Positions 18,509-26,822 of a stretch of DNA of 64,000 bases are shown here, piece after piece. Position 1 is the stretch's first letter, and every line of letters starts with the position of its first letter. This DNA is from Variovorax sp. JS1663 (GTDB lineage: Bacteria > Pseudomonadota > Gammaproteobacteria > Burkholderiales > Burkholderiaceae_C), in NCBI RefSeq assembly GCF_002157355.1, contig NZ_LYMK01000022.1, forward strand, positions 1-64,000, read 5' to 3'. The translations under genes were made by a program, and so were the position numbers. The notes under the pieces were generated by a model, which was not told the origin of the DNA, did no database searches, and saw only the letters and a list, made by a program, of their open reading frames with translations.

Positions 18509-18651
18509 GAACACGTCTGCTGTGACAGTCCCCGCCAACGGGGGATGCGGACATGTTCGAGGATGTAGATGAACAACGCCTTAAGCCGCGCGCGTCTGCT
18601 CCCGAAGAGGGCTTCGGCGGCTACCAGGACGGAAGCCGAGCCGCTGGCGGC

Positions 18652-19050
18652 TCAGACGGGCGACGGGCCGCTGGGCCCGCGGCGCCGGCGTACCTCCCAG
18701 GTGGTCTGGCAGGCCGCGCAACGCACGGCGATGGGCTGCGTCATCAGCCGCTCCAAGGCAATCTCTTCACCGCAGTCGGCGCAGGTGCCGTAGCGGCCTT
18801 CCGCCATGCGCTGCTGCGCCTGCTCGATGCCGCGCAGCCTGCTGCGGTCGATCTCCATCTCCGCGAATCGCACGTCGTCGATACGGTGCGTCTCGGCTTC
18901 TTCGGCATGGTTGCGAACATCCTGGGGCTGCAAGGACGCGTCGAGCCCTGCTGTGGATGCGGTGCACCGCAATTCCTCCAGCACCTGCTGGCGCATTTGT
19001 TCGAGGCGATCGGAGAGGAGGTGTCGGTCGGACGGGGACAGGCGTTCCAT
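18652..19050 (-). CDS. DksA/TraR-family C4 zinc-finger protein
   Basis: 132 residues. A coiled-coil-like N-terminus (SDRLEQMRQQVLEELR, IEQAQQRMAEGRYG) is followed by the zinc finger CADC...CAAC and GEEIALERL. Such proteins bind in the RNA polymerase secondary channel and alter transcription of stress or ribosomal genes; this one lacks the DxxDxA tip motif of DksA, having a different tip. It is the last gene of the minus-strand operon that includes adhP, phaB and a BON protein, starting 9 bases after the adhP stop. The 140 bases between it and the next operon start show no feature. Confidence 0.82.
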   Translation of the reverse strand: MERLSPSDRHLLSDRLEQMRQQVLEELRCTASTAGLDASLQPQDVRNHAEEAETHRIDDVRFAEMEIDRSRLRGIEQAQQRMAEGRYGTCADCGEEIALERLMTQPIAVRCAACQTTWEVRRRRGPSGPSPV

Positions 19051-19058
19051 GATGGGCC

Positions 19059-20090
19059 TCAAGCTTCGTCACTCAACCGCATCACCACCCGGCCTTCGAT
19101 CCTGCCGCGTCGCATGTCGTCGAAGATGAGGTTGATGTTGTCGAGACGATCCTCTGCGCAGACCGCGCGGACCTTGCCTTCTCCGGCGAAGGCCAAGGCC
19201 TCCTGCAAGTCCTTGCGGGTGCCGACGATCGAGCCGCGCACCGTCTTGGCGTTCAGCACCATGTCGAAGATCGGCAGGGGGAAATCGCCTGGCGGCAGGC
19301 CGACCATGGACATGGTGCCGCGCTTGTGGAGCATGCCCAGTCCCTGCGCGAATGCATCGCGCGAGACGGCAGTCACCAGCACGCCATGGGCGCCGCGCAG
19401 GGACCGCTGCAGCTCCCTTACCGGGTCCGTCTTCGCCGCGTTGACCACCATGTCGGCGCCGACCTCGCGAGCCAGCTCCAGCTTTTCGTCCTCGACGTCC
19501 ACCGCCGCGACGTGCAAGCCCATCGCCTTCGCGTATTGCACCGCGACGTGGCCCAGCCCGCCCACGCCGGAGATGGCGACCCAGTCGCCCGGCTTGCAGT
19601 CCAGCACCTTCAGGCCCTTGTACACGGTCACGCCCGCGCAGAGGATTGGCGCGATCTCGGTAAATCCGACATTGCCGGGAAGATGTCCCACGTAGCCTGG
19701 ATCCGCGAGCACGTATTCCGCGTAGCCGCCGTTGACGGTATAGCCGGTCATTTGCTGTTCGTCACAGAGCGTTTCCCAGCCGGTCAGGCAATGCTCGCAA
19801 TGGCCGCAGGCGGTGTGCAGCCAGGGCACGCCGACGCGGTCGCCCTCGCGCACAGCCTTCACGCCGGCGCCTACGGCAGCCACATGGCCGACGCCTTCGT
19901 GGCCGGGAATGAACGGCAGGCGTGGCTTGACCGGCCAGTCGCCGCTGGCGGCGTGCAGGTCGGTGTGACACACGCCGGACGCGGCGACCTTGACCAGCAC
20001 CTGGCCTGGGCCCACCTCGGGCACGGGCATGTCCTCGATGCGCAGGGGTTGGCCGAATTCACGGACGACGGCAGCTTTCATTGTGGTCAT
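19059..20090 (-). CDS. adhP: Zinc-dependent alcohol dehydrogenase
   Basis: 343-residue medium-chain ADH. Catalytic zinc ligands are in GVCHTDLH and PFIPGHEGVG; structural zinc Cys are in CGHCEHC...ETLC; the NAD site is GVGGLGHVAVQYA. Length and sequence fit AdhP-type ethanol dehydrogenases that interconvert ethanol and acetaldehyde. In the island it may regenerate NAD when oxygen is low. ATG 20090 follows AAGGCACC. It is transcribed with phaB upstream (43-base gap) and the DksA-like gene downstream. Confidence 0.92.
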   Translation of the reverse strand: MTTMKAAVVREFGQPLRIEDMPVPEVGPGQVLVKVAASGVCHTDLHAASGDWPVKPRLPFIPGHEGVGHVAAVGAGVKAVREGDRVGVPWLHTACGHCEHCLTGWETLCDEQQMTGYTVNGGYAEYVLADPGYVGHLPGNVGFTEIAPILCAGVTVYKGLKVLDCKPGDWVAISGVGGLGHVAVQYAKAMGLHVAAVDVEDEKLELAREVGADMVVNAAKTDPVRELQRSLRGAHGVLVTAVSRDAFAQGLGMLHKRGTMSMVGLPPGDFPLPIFDMVLNAKTVRGSIVGTRKDLQEALAFAGEGKVRAVCAEDRLDNINLIFDDMRRGRIEGRVVMRLSDEA

Positions 20091-20132
20091 CGGGGTGCCT
20101 TGGAATGTGAACGAAGGGGAAGCAAGAGGCGC

Positions 20133-20852
20133 TCAGGCCATGTACTTGCCGCCGTTGATGGACAGCGTGGTGCCCGTGATGTACGAGGCCTCGTCGGAGG
20201 CGAGGAAGACGACACCGTTCGCGATCTCGGCTGGCGAGGCGAGCCGGCCCACAGGAATGGTCTTCAGGACCTGCGCCATGATCTCTGGTGCGACAGTGTC
20301 GACCATGGCCGTTTCCGTGTAGCCGGGGGCGATGAGGTTCACGGTGATGTTGCGTGACGCGCTTTCGAGCGCAAGCGACTTCGTCAAGCCCACCATGCCC
20401 GCTTTGCTGGCGGCATAGTTGCATTGGCCGATCTGGCCTGACAGGCCGTTGACTGAACCGACGTTGACGATGCGCCCGAAGCGGCGCTCCCGCATGCCTT
20501 CGATGACCGCGCGGCACATGTGGAAGCAGCCGCCCAGGTTGACGTCCAGCACCTCGCGCCATTGCTCGTGTGTCATCTTGTGCAGCATCGCGTCGCGGGT
20601 GATGCCGGCGTTGTTCACCAGGACATCGATGGGCCCGATCTCGCCTTCGACGCGCAGGACGCCTTCGCTGCATGCAGCCGCGTCGGCCACGTTCCAGGCG
20701 AAGGCTGGAATGCCGGTGCGGCCGGCGAAGTCCTGTGCGGCCTGCGCATGCGTCCCATAGTTGACGGCCACCCGGTATCCCGCGGCGAGCAATGCCTGCG
20801 CTACCGCCGCCCCGATGCCGGCGGTGCCGCCTGTCACGAGCGCAACGCGCAT
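20133..20852 (-). CDS. phaB: Acetoacetyl-CoA reductase
   Basis: 239 residues, SDR family: TGGTAGIG cofactor loop, NNAGITRDAM, catalytic VGSVNGL Ser, YAASK Tyr/Lys and the ending INGGKYM typical of PhaB/PhbB. It reduces acetoacetyl-CoA to (R)-3-hydroxybutyryl-CoA with NADPH, the monomer for the PHA synthase encoded at 21628-23313. A phaA thiolase is not in this window. It begins 2 bases after the BON gene stop, so it is expressed from the FNR-type box at 21592 or from further upstream. Confidence 0.92.
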   Translation of the reverse strand: MRVALVTGGTAGIGAAVAQALLAAGYRVAVNYGTHAQAAQDFAGRTGIPAFAWNVADAAACSEGVLRVEGEIGPIDVLVNNAGITRDAMLHKMTHEQWREVLDVNLGGCFHMCRAVIEGMRERRFGRIVNVGSVNGLSGQIGQCNYAASKAGMVGLTKSLALESASRNITVNLIAPGYTETAMVDTVAPEIMAQVLKTIPVGRLASPAEIANGVVFLASDEASYITGTTLSINGGKYMA

Positions 20853-20854
20853 GC

Positions 20855-21508
20855 TCAGGGCTCCACCAGCAGGTGATTGACCACGCTCGCGACGCCTGGC
20901 GCCGCCGATGCAGCGCCCTGGGCTGCCTTCCGCTCGGCCCAGGAGCGGACCGTGCCGGAGAGGGAGACCTGCCCACCTTCGACCGTCACCTTGATCTGGC
21001 TGGCGTCGCGATCGGCCTGGCGCTGCAATGCGTCGCGGATGTTCTGCTCGATGTCGGTCGGAGTGAACTTCGGCTTGACCAGCACGCGGTTGGTGACACC
21101 GGTGACGCCCAGCAGATTCCTGACGGCAAACTCGGCGGCTTGGCGCTGGTAGGCCCACTCGACCTCGCCGATGAGGCTGACCCAGCCGTTCTCGACCATG
21201 GGCCGGATCCTGCCGTCGGGCACCAGCACGTTCCATTCCAGTGCGCGCTCCACCGCCATCGCGATGTCGGCGTCGGTACGTTCGTAGCCTGCCGCCAGGC
21301 GCACATTCATCTCGATCGCGATCGCCTTGACGCCCTTGACGCGTTGCACCGCGCGCTCGATGGCGTGCTTCTCCGCGTGGCTGGCAGGATGGCCGGTCAG
21401 TGTCACCACACCGTCCTTCACGATCACACCCACGTCGGTCGCCGTGATCGCGGGATCGAAGTTCAACTCGGCCACCACGTCACTTCGAATCATCGCATCG
21501 GATTTCAT
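20855..21508 (-). CDS. Cytoplasmic triple-BON-domain protein (copy 1)
   Basis: 217 residues with three consecutive BON domains (about 5-70, 78-145, 150-217), each with the GxVxLxGxV strand-turn pattern (GVVTLTGH, GWVSLIGEV, GQVSLSGTV). No signal peptide, unlike OsmY, so it stays in the cytoplasm. Two paralogues of equal length are at 32556 and 33402. BON domains are thought to bind membranes or ligands; the role here is not known. ATG 21508 follows AAGGAGATC. The box at 21592 is centred 90 bp upstream. Confidence 0.85.
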   Translation of the reverse strand: MKSDAMIRSDVVAELNFDPAITATDVGVIVKDGVVTLTGHPASHAEKHAIERAVQRVKGVKAIAIEMNVRLAAGYERTDADIAMAVERALEWNVLVPDGRIRPMVENGWVSLIGEVEWAYQRQAAEFAVRNLLGVTGVTNRVLVKPKFTPTDIEQNIRDALQRQADRDASQIKVTVEGGQVSLSGTVRSWAERKAAQGAASAAPGVASVVNHLLVEP

Positions 21509-21591
21509 CGGATCTCCTTCCTTGGATGGTTGCCGGCGCTGTGAAGTCGGTGTCGGCAGGAGCATTCTGGGAGAGGTTGGCGCCGCGCACC

Positions 21592-21605
21592 TTGCGCCAG
21601 ATCAA
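21592..21605. promoter_or_regulatory. FNR-type box TTGCGCCAGATCAA
   Basis: Lies between the phaC stop (21628) and the BON start (21508), creating an internal promoter for BON-phaB-adhP-dksA. On the reading strand it is TTGATCTGGCGCAA. Confidence 0.65.
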
Positions 21606-21627
21606 GGCATCGCGTCGTCCGGCCGCA

Positions 21628-23313
21628 TCAGCGCATTGCCACGTACTGCCCAGGCGCATCGCACAAGGGAAGATAGCCCGCCTTCGCATGGCCCATGGCC
21701 GGCGGCTTGACTCGCGCGGATGAATGGGTGGACAGCCATTCGTCCAATGCCGGCCACCACGATCCCTCGACGCGCATCGCTTGTGCCACGTAGGTGTCCG
21801 GCGGTACGTACGGGTGGTCGTGACGCCTGTCATGGATCCGGTAGGAGCGGCCGTGATGCCCAGGCTCGCTCACGATGCCTGCGTTGTGGCCGCCTTCCGT
21901 CAGCACGAAGCGGATGTCGGTATTGCACAGCAGGTTGAGCTTGTAGACGGATCGCCAAGGCGCCACGTGATCGGTGCGAGTGCCCACGGCGAAGATCGGC
22001 AAACGGAGGTCGCCCAGCGACACGGGACGCCCGTCGACCGGGAAGCGCCCCTCTGCCAGGTCGTTCTCGAGGAACAGCCGACGCAGATAATCGGCGTGCA
22101 TGCGGTACGGCATGCGCGTGCCGTCGGCATTCCAGGCCATCAGGTCGGTCATCGGTGCACGCTCTCCCAGCAGATAGTTCTGGACCCAGGGTGTCCATAT
22201 CAGATCCATCGCGCGCAGCAGATGGAAGGCGCCCGCCATCTGCCATGCATTCAAGTAGCCCTGGCGCGCCATCAGGTCTTCGAGGAAGCTGAGCTGGCTC
22301 TGGTCGATGAACAGGCCGAGCTCACCGGGCTCGGTGAAGTCTGTCTGCGCGGCGAGCAGTGTCAGCGTGGCAAGGCGGTCGTCGCCGTCGCGGGCCAGCG
22401 CTGCGGCGCCGATGGCCAGCAGGGTCCCGCCAAGGCAGTAGCCCAGCGCGTGGATCCTGCGGCGCGGCACGATGGCGTGAATGGCTTCGAGGCTCGCCAT
22501 GAGCCCGAGCCGCAGGTAGTCTTCGATGCCCAGGTCTGCATCGGCGGCATCCGGATTCTTCCAGGAGATCGCGAACACCGTGTGGCCCTGGCCGACCAAG
22601 TAGCGGATCAGCGAGTTGTCAGGGGACAGGTCGAGGATGTAGTACTTCATGATCCAGGCGCTCATGACCAGGATCGGCTCGGGATGGACGGTCGCGGTGG
22701 TCGGCTCGTACTGGATGAGCTCCATCAGCCGGGTGCGCAGCACGACCTTGCCGGGCGAGCAGGCGACGTCCTTTCCCGGCACAAAGGCCTCGACGCCCTG
22801 CGGAGGTTGATCCGACACGACACGCCGGAAGTCTTCGCTCCATTCGAGCGCACCCCGGACCAGGTTCCATCCCCAGGTCGATCTCGTGCGCTCGCTCACC
22901 ACCGGGTTGGTGGCGCAGAAGTTCGCCGGCGAGCACATGCCCAGCAGCTGGCGTGCCGCGAAAGAGACAATCTCGCCGTGATGGCGTTCGACACCGGGCA
23001 CATCGCTGGTGAGATTGCGCACGAACTGCTCGACGTCGCGGAAGGCGTCCCGGTACATGCTGAATGGCCAGCGCGCCCATGCCGGATGGGCGAGCCGACG
23101 GTCCAGCTCGGTCGGATCGGGGGTGGTCGGTCCATGCGGTGGGGGGCGGAGCAGCCCTGCCACAGTTACCTCGGCACTGCGCACCGGCTGCGCGGCCATG
23201 TGAACTGCCCAGTCGGACCAGGCCAGCATCAAGGCCGCGGGCGACAGGCCTCGCGTCCATTGTGCGATGGCGGCATGGAAAGTGCGGTCGAGTTCGTCGA
23301 TGGGTAGGCTCAT
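21628..23313 (-). CDS. phaC: Class I polyhydroxyalkanoate synthase
   Basis: 561 residues. The N-terminal PhaC domain includes NFCATNP; the alpha/beta-hydrolase core carries the lipase-like box GYCLGG with catalytic Cys near 293, TRTDHVAP with the catalytic Asp, and GGHNAG with the catalytic His. It polymerises (R)-3-hydroxyacyl-CoA into storage granules in the cytoplasm. A phaB gene is downstream and a possible granule-associated protein at 42956. ATG 23313 follows AAAGG. It is transcribed with USP and HtrA genes from the box at 25824. Confidence 0.93.
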   Translation of the reverse strand: MSLPIDELDRTFHAAIAQWTRGLSPAALMLAWSDWAVHMAAQPVRSAEVTVAGLLRPPPHGPTTPDPTELDRRLAHPAWARWPFSMYRDAFRDVEQFVRNLTSDVPGVERHHGEIVSFAARQLLGMCSPANFCATNPVVSERTRSTWGWNLVRGALEWSEDFRRVVSDQPPQGVEAFVPGKDVACSPGKVVLRTRLMELIQYEPTTATVHPEPILVMSAWIMKYYILDLSPDNSLIRYLVGQGHTVFAISWKNPDAADADLGIEDYLRLGLMASLEAIHAIVPRRRIHALGYCLGGTLLAIGAAALARDGDDRLATLTLLAAQTDFTEPGELGLFIDQSQLSFLEDLMARQGYLNAWQMAGAFHLLRAMDLIWTPWVQNYLLGERAPMTDLMAWNADGTRMPYRMHADYLRRLFLENDLAEGRFPVDGRPVSLGDLRLPIFAVGTRTDHVAPWRSVYKLNLLCNTDIRFVLTEGGHNAGIVSEPGHHGRSYRIHDRRHDHPYVPPDTYVAQAMRVEGSWWPALDEWLSTHSSARVKPPAMGHAKAGYLPLCDAPGQYVAMR

Positions 23314-23334
23314 CAGCGGCCTTTCGTTCTTTCT

Positions 23335-24780
23335 CTAGGGTGGAAAAGCCGGGATGGCGAGCCGGATCGGCACGTACGCCGCGCGCCGCTCGCGCATGAC
23401 CAGCAAGGCGATGGCCTGGCTGGAAGGCGTGCGCGACACGGCTTGCCGGAACTCCTCGATGGTGCTCAGGCGCTGTGCGTTGACGGCGAGGATCACGTCG
23501 CCGCTGCGGATGCCCTCGCTGCGGGCTGCGCCCGACGACTCGCGCACCATCAGGCCGCCCTCGATGCCGAGCTGCAGCCGCTGCGCCCGCGAAAGCTCGC
23601 CGAGAACGAGGCCCAGGCCGTGCTTCCATTCGATCGCCGCCGCGGGCGCCGGCAGCGGCGCTTGCGGCGCTTCGGCCAGGATGGCGCGGACCGTGCGGGC
23701 CGTGCCGTCGCGCCAGACCGCCAGCTCGATGCGCGTTCCGGGTGTTCCACTGCCGATGCGCTGCAGCACTTCGGCATGCCGCGGCAGGACGTTGCCGTCG
23801 ATCGCCGTCACGATGTCGCCCACGCGCAGGCCCGCGCGCTCGGCCGGGCTGCCCGGCTCCACCTTGGCGACCAGCGCGCCCCCGCCATGCGCCAGCGCGA
23901 AGGACTGCGCCAGCAGCGGCGTCATCTCCTGGAACTCGGCGCCGATCCTCGCCCGCCGGACTTTTCCCGTCGCCCGCAGCTGGGCCGCCACCTGCATCGC
24001 GAGATTGATGGGAACCGCGAACGACAGACCCATATAGCCTCCACTGCCGCTGTAGATCATGGAGTTGATCGCCACCACTTCGCCGCGATGGTTGAACAGC
24101 GGGCTGCCGGAACTGCCCGGATTGATGGCGGCATCCGTCTGGATGAAGGGAATTTCGCCGGCGCCGGCGATGAAACGGTCCTTCGCGCTCACGACCCCCG
24201 TGGTGATGCTTCCGTGAAACCCGAATGGGGCGCCGATCGCCGCGACCCAGTCGCCCGGCGACAGCGCAGACGAGTCGCCGATGGTGGCGACGGGCAGGCC
24301 GTCGGCATCGATCTTCAAGAGTGCGACGTCCGTCTGCCGATCGCTGCCCACGAGCCGCGCCATGAAGCGGCGCCCATCGTCCAGGCGCACCTGCGCCTCG
24401 TCGATCTGGCTGACCACGTGGGCGCTCGTCAGGATGTACCCGTCGCTGGAGAGAATCACACCCGAGGCGATGTCCCGGATCTCGCTGAGTTGCAATCGGG
24501 CGGGCAGCGGCCAGGCGAGGCGGTCGGCGAAGTCGTTCTCGGGCGCGAACTCCAGGTTCATCTCGCCCTCGCTCTCGTCGCGTCCCACGCGCAGCGTGCT
24601 GATGTCCACCACTGTCGCGCTTCGGCTGGCGACGAGACCCGGGAAATCCGGTCCACCGTGCGGTTCCGGTCGCCCTTGCCGTGCGGAGGACAGCGACGGG
24701 GCAATGCTGCACGCACAGAGCGAGCAGGCGCAGGCGAGAACCGCAGCCCATGGCAGGCGCCGGCCGGTGCGGAGGTTCAT
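23335..24780 (-). CDS. HtrA/DegP-like serine protease with two PDZ domains (copy 1)
   Basis: 481 residues. A signal peptide with Cys-rich core (LACACSLCACS, possibly a lipoprotein) is followed by the trypsin-like domain with His (TSAHVV, about 121), Asp (RQTDVALLKI, about 151) and Ser (NPGSSGSPL, about 224), then two PDZ domains (about 290-370 and 385-480). It should degrade or refold misfolded envelope proteins. A related protease is encoded at 54004. It follows a USP gene in the same operon, an arrangement repeated at the second locus. Confidence 0.88.
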   Translation of the reverse strand: MNLRTGRRLPWAAVLACACSLCACSIAPSLSSARQGRPEPHGGPDFPGLVASRSATVVDISTLRVGRDESEGEMNLEFAPENDFADRLAWPLPARLQLSEIRDIASGVILSSDGYILTSAHVVSQIDEAQVRLDDGRRFMARLVGSDRQTDVALLKIDADGLPVATIGDSSALSPGDWVAAIGAPFGFHGSITTGVVSAKDRFIAGAGEIPFIQTDAAINPGSSGSPLFNHRGEVVAINSMIYSGSGGYMGLSFAVPINLAMQVAAQLRATGKVRRARIGAEFQEMTPLLAQSFALAHGGGALVAKVEPGSPAERAGLRVGDIVTAIDGNVLPRHAEVLQRIGSGTPGTRIELAVWRDGTARTVRAILAEAPQAPLPAPAAAIEWKHGLGLVLGELSRAQRLQLGIEGGLMVRESSGAARSEGIRSGDVILAVNAQRLSTIEEFRQAVSRTPSSQAIALLVMRERRAAYVPIRLAIPAFPP

Positions 24781-24781
24781 C

Positions 24782-24835
24782 TCAGGAAGCGGTGGCGAGA
24801 AGCTTGTCGAGGGGAACCAGGATCTTTCGGTACAT
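24782..24835 (-). pseudogene. Universal-stress-protein N-terminal fossil (17 codons)
   Basis: ATG 24835, preceded by AAGGAAAGCGCG, encodes MYRKILVPLD and then LLATAS before TGA at 24782. The first ten residues are an exact USP opening; the rest of the gene is gone. It lies between an intact USP gene and HtrA, and is probably a deletion scar. The strong ribosome-binding site could still lead to translation of a 17-residue peptide and couple to the HtrA gene 2 bases downstream. Confidence 0.6.
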
Positions 24836-24936
24836 CGCGCTTTCCTTCGCTGCCGGGTGGTGGGAATGGCTCGCCACCGGCCTTCGTGCGAGCGCTTCAT
24901 TCTTGACGGCGTGCGGCCAGGCAGGTTTGCGCTGCA

Positions 24937-25785
24937 TCAATGCGACATCAGTACCGGGACCTGGGCCGACTCGAGGATCCGGCGCGACGCGCCGCCGAGG
25001 ACCAGTTCGCGTGCGCGGCTGTGCCCATAGCAGCCCATGACGATCAGGTCGGCTCGTGTCTGCGCGGCCAGCGACAGGATGGCATGGCCCGCCTCGTGGT
25101 CCGCGAGCGGGCGATGCTCGTGCACCTGGTCGATCCCGTGCAGGCGCAGGTAGGCAGGCAGATGCACGGGCGCCGGGTCGCTTTCGTCGAGCGCATCGGA
25201 TGCGCAGACGAGGTGCACTTGCGTAGCCTTCCGAAGAAAGGGCAGCGAGGCGGCCAGCGCGCGTGCGCACTCCGGGGTGGACTTCCAGGCCACCAGGGCG
25301 ACCTGCGGAATCGGGGCGGCGGTGCCGGCGAAAGGCACGACGAGCGAGGGGCGCCCGCTCGCGATGATGGTCGCTTCGGTCAGGTCGCCCGGTACGTCGA
25401 AGCCGGACGCGTCGAGCGGGTCGCGCTGCCCGAGCACCAGAAGGTCCGAGGCAAGCGCCCGCCGGGCCAGGCGCTCCACGACCGGTTCGCCATCGAGTTC
25501 CTGCCAGGTCACCGTGCAGCCGCCTGCCGAGCGGGCCTGTTCGAACAGGGCCAGCGCGCGGGAGCGATGACCCGCGTCGACCTTCCTCGGCATTCGGCTG
25601 CTGAACGAATGGCCTTGCAGCAGGTGCAGCGGCAGGTACTGGGGTGTCACGGCGAACATGACGGTGAGCATCGCGTGGTGATGTGCTGCGATGCGATGCG
25701 CAACGTGCAGGCGGCTCTGGGCGTGCACGCTGCCGTCGAGATGGACGAGGATCGATCGAAAGTCGTTCAAGGTGCGGCTCCCCAA
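24937..25785 (-). CDS. Tandem-domain universal stress protein
   Basis: 282 residues made of two USP domains. Domain 1 starts SILVHLDGS; domain 2 ends with the nucleotide-binding pattern GCYGHSRARELVLGGA, GxxGx9GG rather than GS, and PVLMSH. The role is in survival during stasis or oxygen limitation; ATP binding is likely in the second domain only. First gene of a long minus-strand operon (USP, HtrA, PHA synthase). Box 25824-25837 is 45 bp upstream. It is divergent from another USP gene at 25959. Confidence 0.9.
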   Translation of the reverse strand: MGSRTLNDFRSILVHLDGSVHAQSRLHVAHRIAAHHHAMLTVMFAVTPQYLPLHLLQGHSFSSRMPRKVDAGHRSRALALFEQARSAGGCTVTWQELDGEPVVERLARRALASDLLVLGQRDPLDASGFDVPGDLTEATIIASGRPSLVVPFAGTAAPIPQVALVAWKSTPECARALAASLPFLRKATQVHLVCASDALDESDPAPVHLPAYLRLHGIDQVHEHRPLADHEAGHAILSLAAQTRADLIVMGCYGHSRARELVLGGASRRILESAQVPVLMSH

Positions 25786-25823
25786 GCGTGGCGCCAGTCT
25801 AGGGAAGGCCGCCGCCCATTCCC

Positions 25824-25837
25824 TTGCGGTGGATCAA
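25824..25837. promoter_or_regulatory. FNR-type box TTGCGGTGGATCAA
   Basis: Faces the minus-strand USP gene (45 bp). A second box, 25890-25903, in the same intergenic region serves the plus-strand USP gene. Confidence 0.6.
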
Positions 25838-25889
25838 GGCCGATGCGGCGTTCTCGCACGAGCCACGCCGCTGGAGACCGTGCGCGGCC

Positions 25890-25903
25890 TTGACGCAAAT
25901 CAA
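25890..25903. promoter_or_regulatory. FNR-type box TTGACGCAAATCAA
   Basis: TTGAC-4-ATCAA, centred 62 bp upstream of the plus-strand USP gene at 25959. Confidence 0.62.
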
Positions 25904-25958
25904 TCCGGGAGCGCTTGCCTGCGCCGAAGATGGGTGAAGCATCGACCAAGGAACGCGC

Positions 25959-26798
25959 ATGACCATCAAGACCATCCTCGTGCACCTGGACCACACGCCG
26001 AGGTGCCAAGCACGCGTCGCGCTCGCCGCGCAGATTGCGATCAGCCAGGGGGCTCATCTTGTCGGCCTGCTGCCGAACGGCCTGCTGGACGGCACGATCC
26101 CCGCCGGCGCGCTGCCCTCCGGCATGACCGACTACATCGCCCAATCCGCCAAGTACCTGCGCCAGCGTGCGGAGGGCATCGGCGAGGCATTCAGGGCGCA
26201 ACTGCGAGACTGTCCCCCGGTGCCCCACGAACTAAGGGAAGTCGAGGGGACGACGCTGGACGAGCTGATCGCCCATGCGCGGACGAGCGATCTCGTGGTG
26301 CTGGGCCAGGACGATCCCGCGAGCCCGTCGGACATCCCGGTGCGCGGCCTGGTGGCTCATGTGATGCTCGAAGCGGGGAGGCCCGTGCTGGTCGTCCCTT
26401 ACGCGGGCCGGTTCGACCAGGTCGGCAAGAACGTTCTGATGGCCTGGGACGGCTCGCGCCCCGCCGCAGTCGCGATGCGCGAAGCCCTGCCCTTGCTGGC
26501 GAGCGACTGCAAAGTGAAGCTGGCGAGTTTCCACGCGCCCGGGGCGATGCAGGAGAAGAGTCTGCTGATCCCGGAGACCGTCCGCTGGCTGGGGCGCCAT
26601 GGCGTGCAGGCGGCGGTCGAAGAGAACGTCGTCGAGATCGGCATCGCGGACGCGCTTCTGTCCCGTGTCTCCGACCTGGCAAGCGACCTGGTGGTCATGG
26701 GCGGGTATGGGCACTCTCGCCTGCGCGAGATGGTGCTGGGCGGCGTGACGCGGGAAGTGCTGGCGCAGATGACGGTGCCGGTGCTGATCGCGCATTGA
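25959..26798 (+). CDS. Tandem-domain universal stress protein
   Basis: 279 residues, two USP domains (about 1-145 and 155-279). It starts TIKTILVHLDHTP and ends with GGYGHSRLREMVLGGV and PVLIAH. The first domain has VVLGQDDP in place of the ATP loop, so nucleotide binding probably involves the second domain. It is most similar in layout to the USP at 29726. Its promoter region contains the FNR-type box at 25890. The following gene is convergent. Confidence 0.9.
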   Translation: MTIKTILVHLDHTPRCQARVALAAQIAISQGAHLVGLLPNGLLDGTIPAGALPSGMTDYIAQSAKYLRQRAEGIGEAFRAQLRDCPPVPHELREVEGTTLDELIAHARTSDLVVLGQDDPASPSDIPVRGLVAHVMLEAGRPVLVVPYAGRFDQVGKNVLMAWDGSRPAAVAMREALPLLASDCKVKLASFHAPGAMQEKSLLIPETVRWLGRHGVQAAVEENVVEIGIADALLSRVSDLASDLVVMGGYGHSRLREMVLGGVTREVLAQMTVPVLIAH

Positions 26799-26822
26799 CG
26801 ATGCCGCGCGCAGCCTCCGGGT

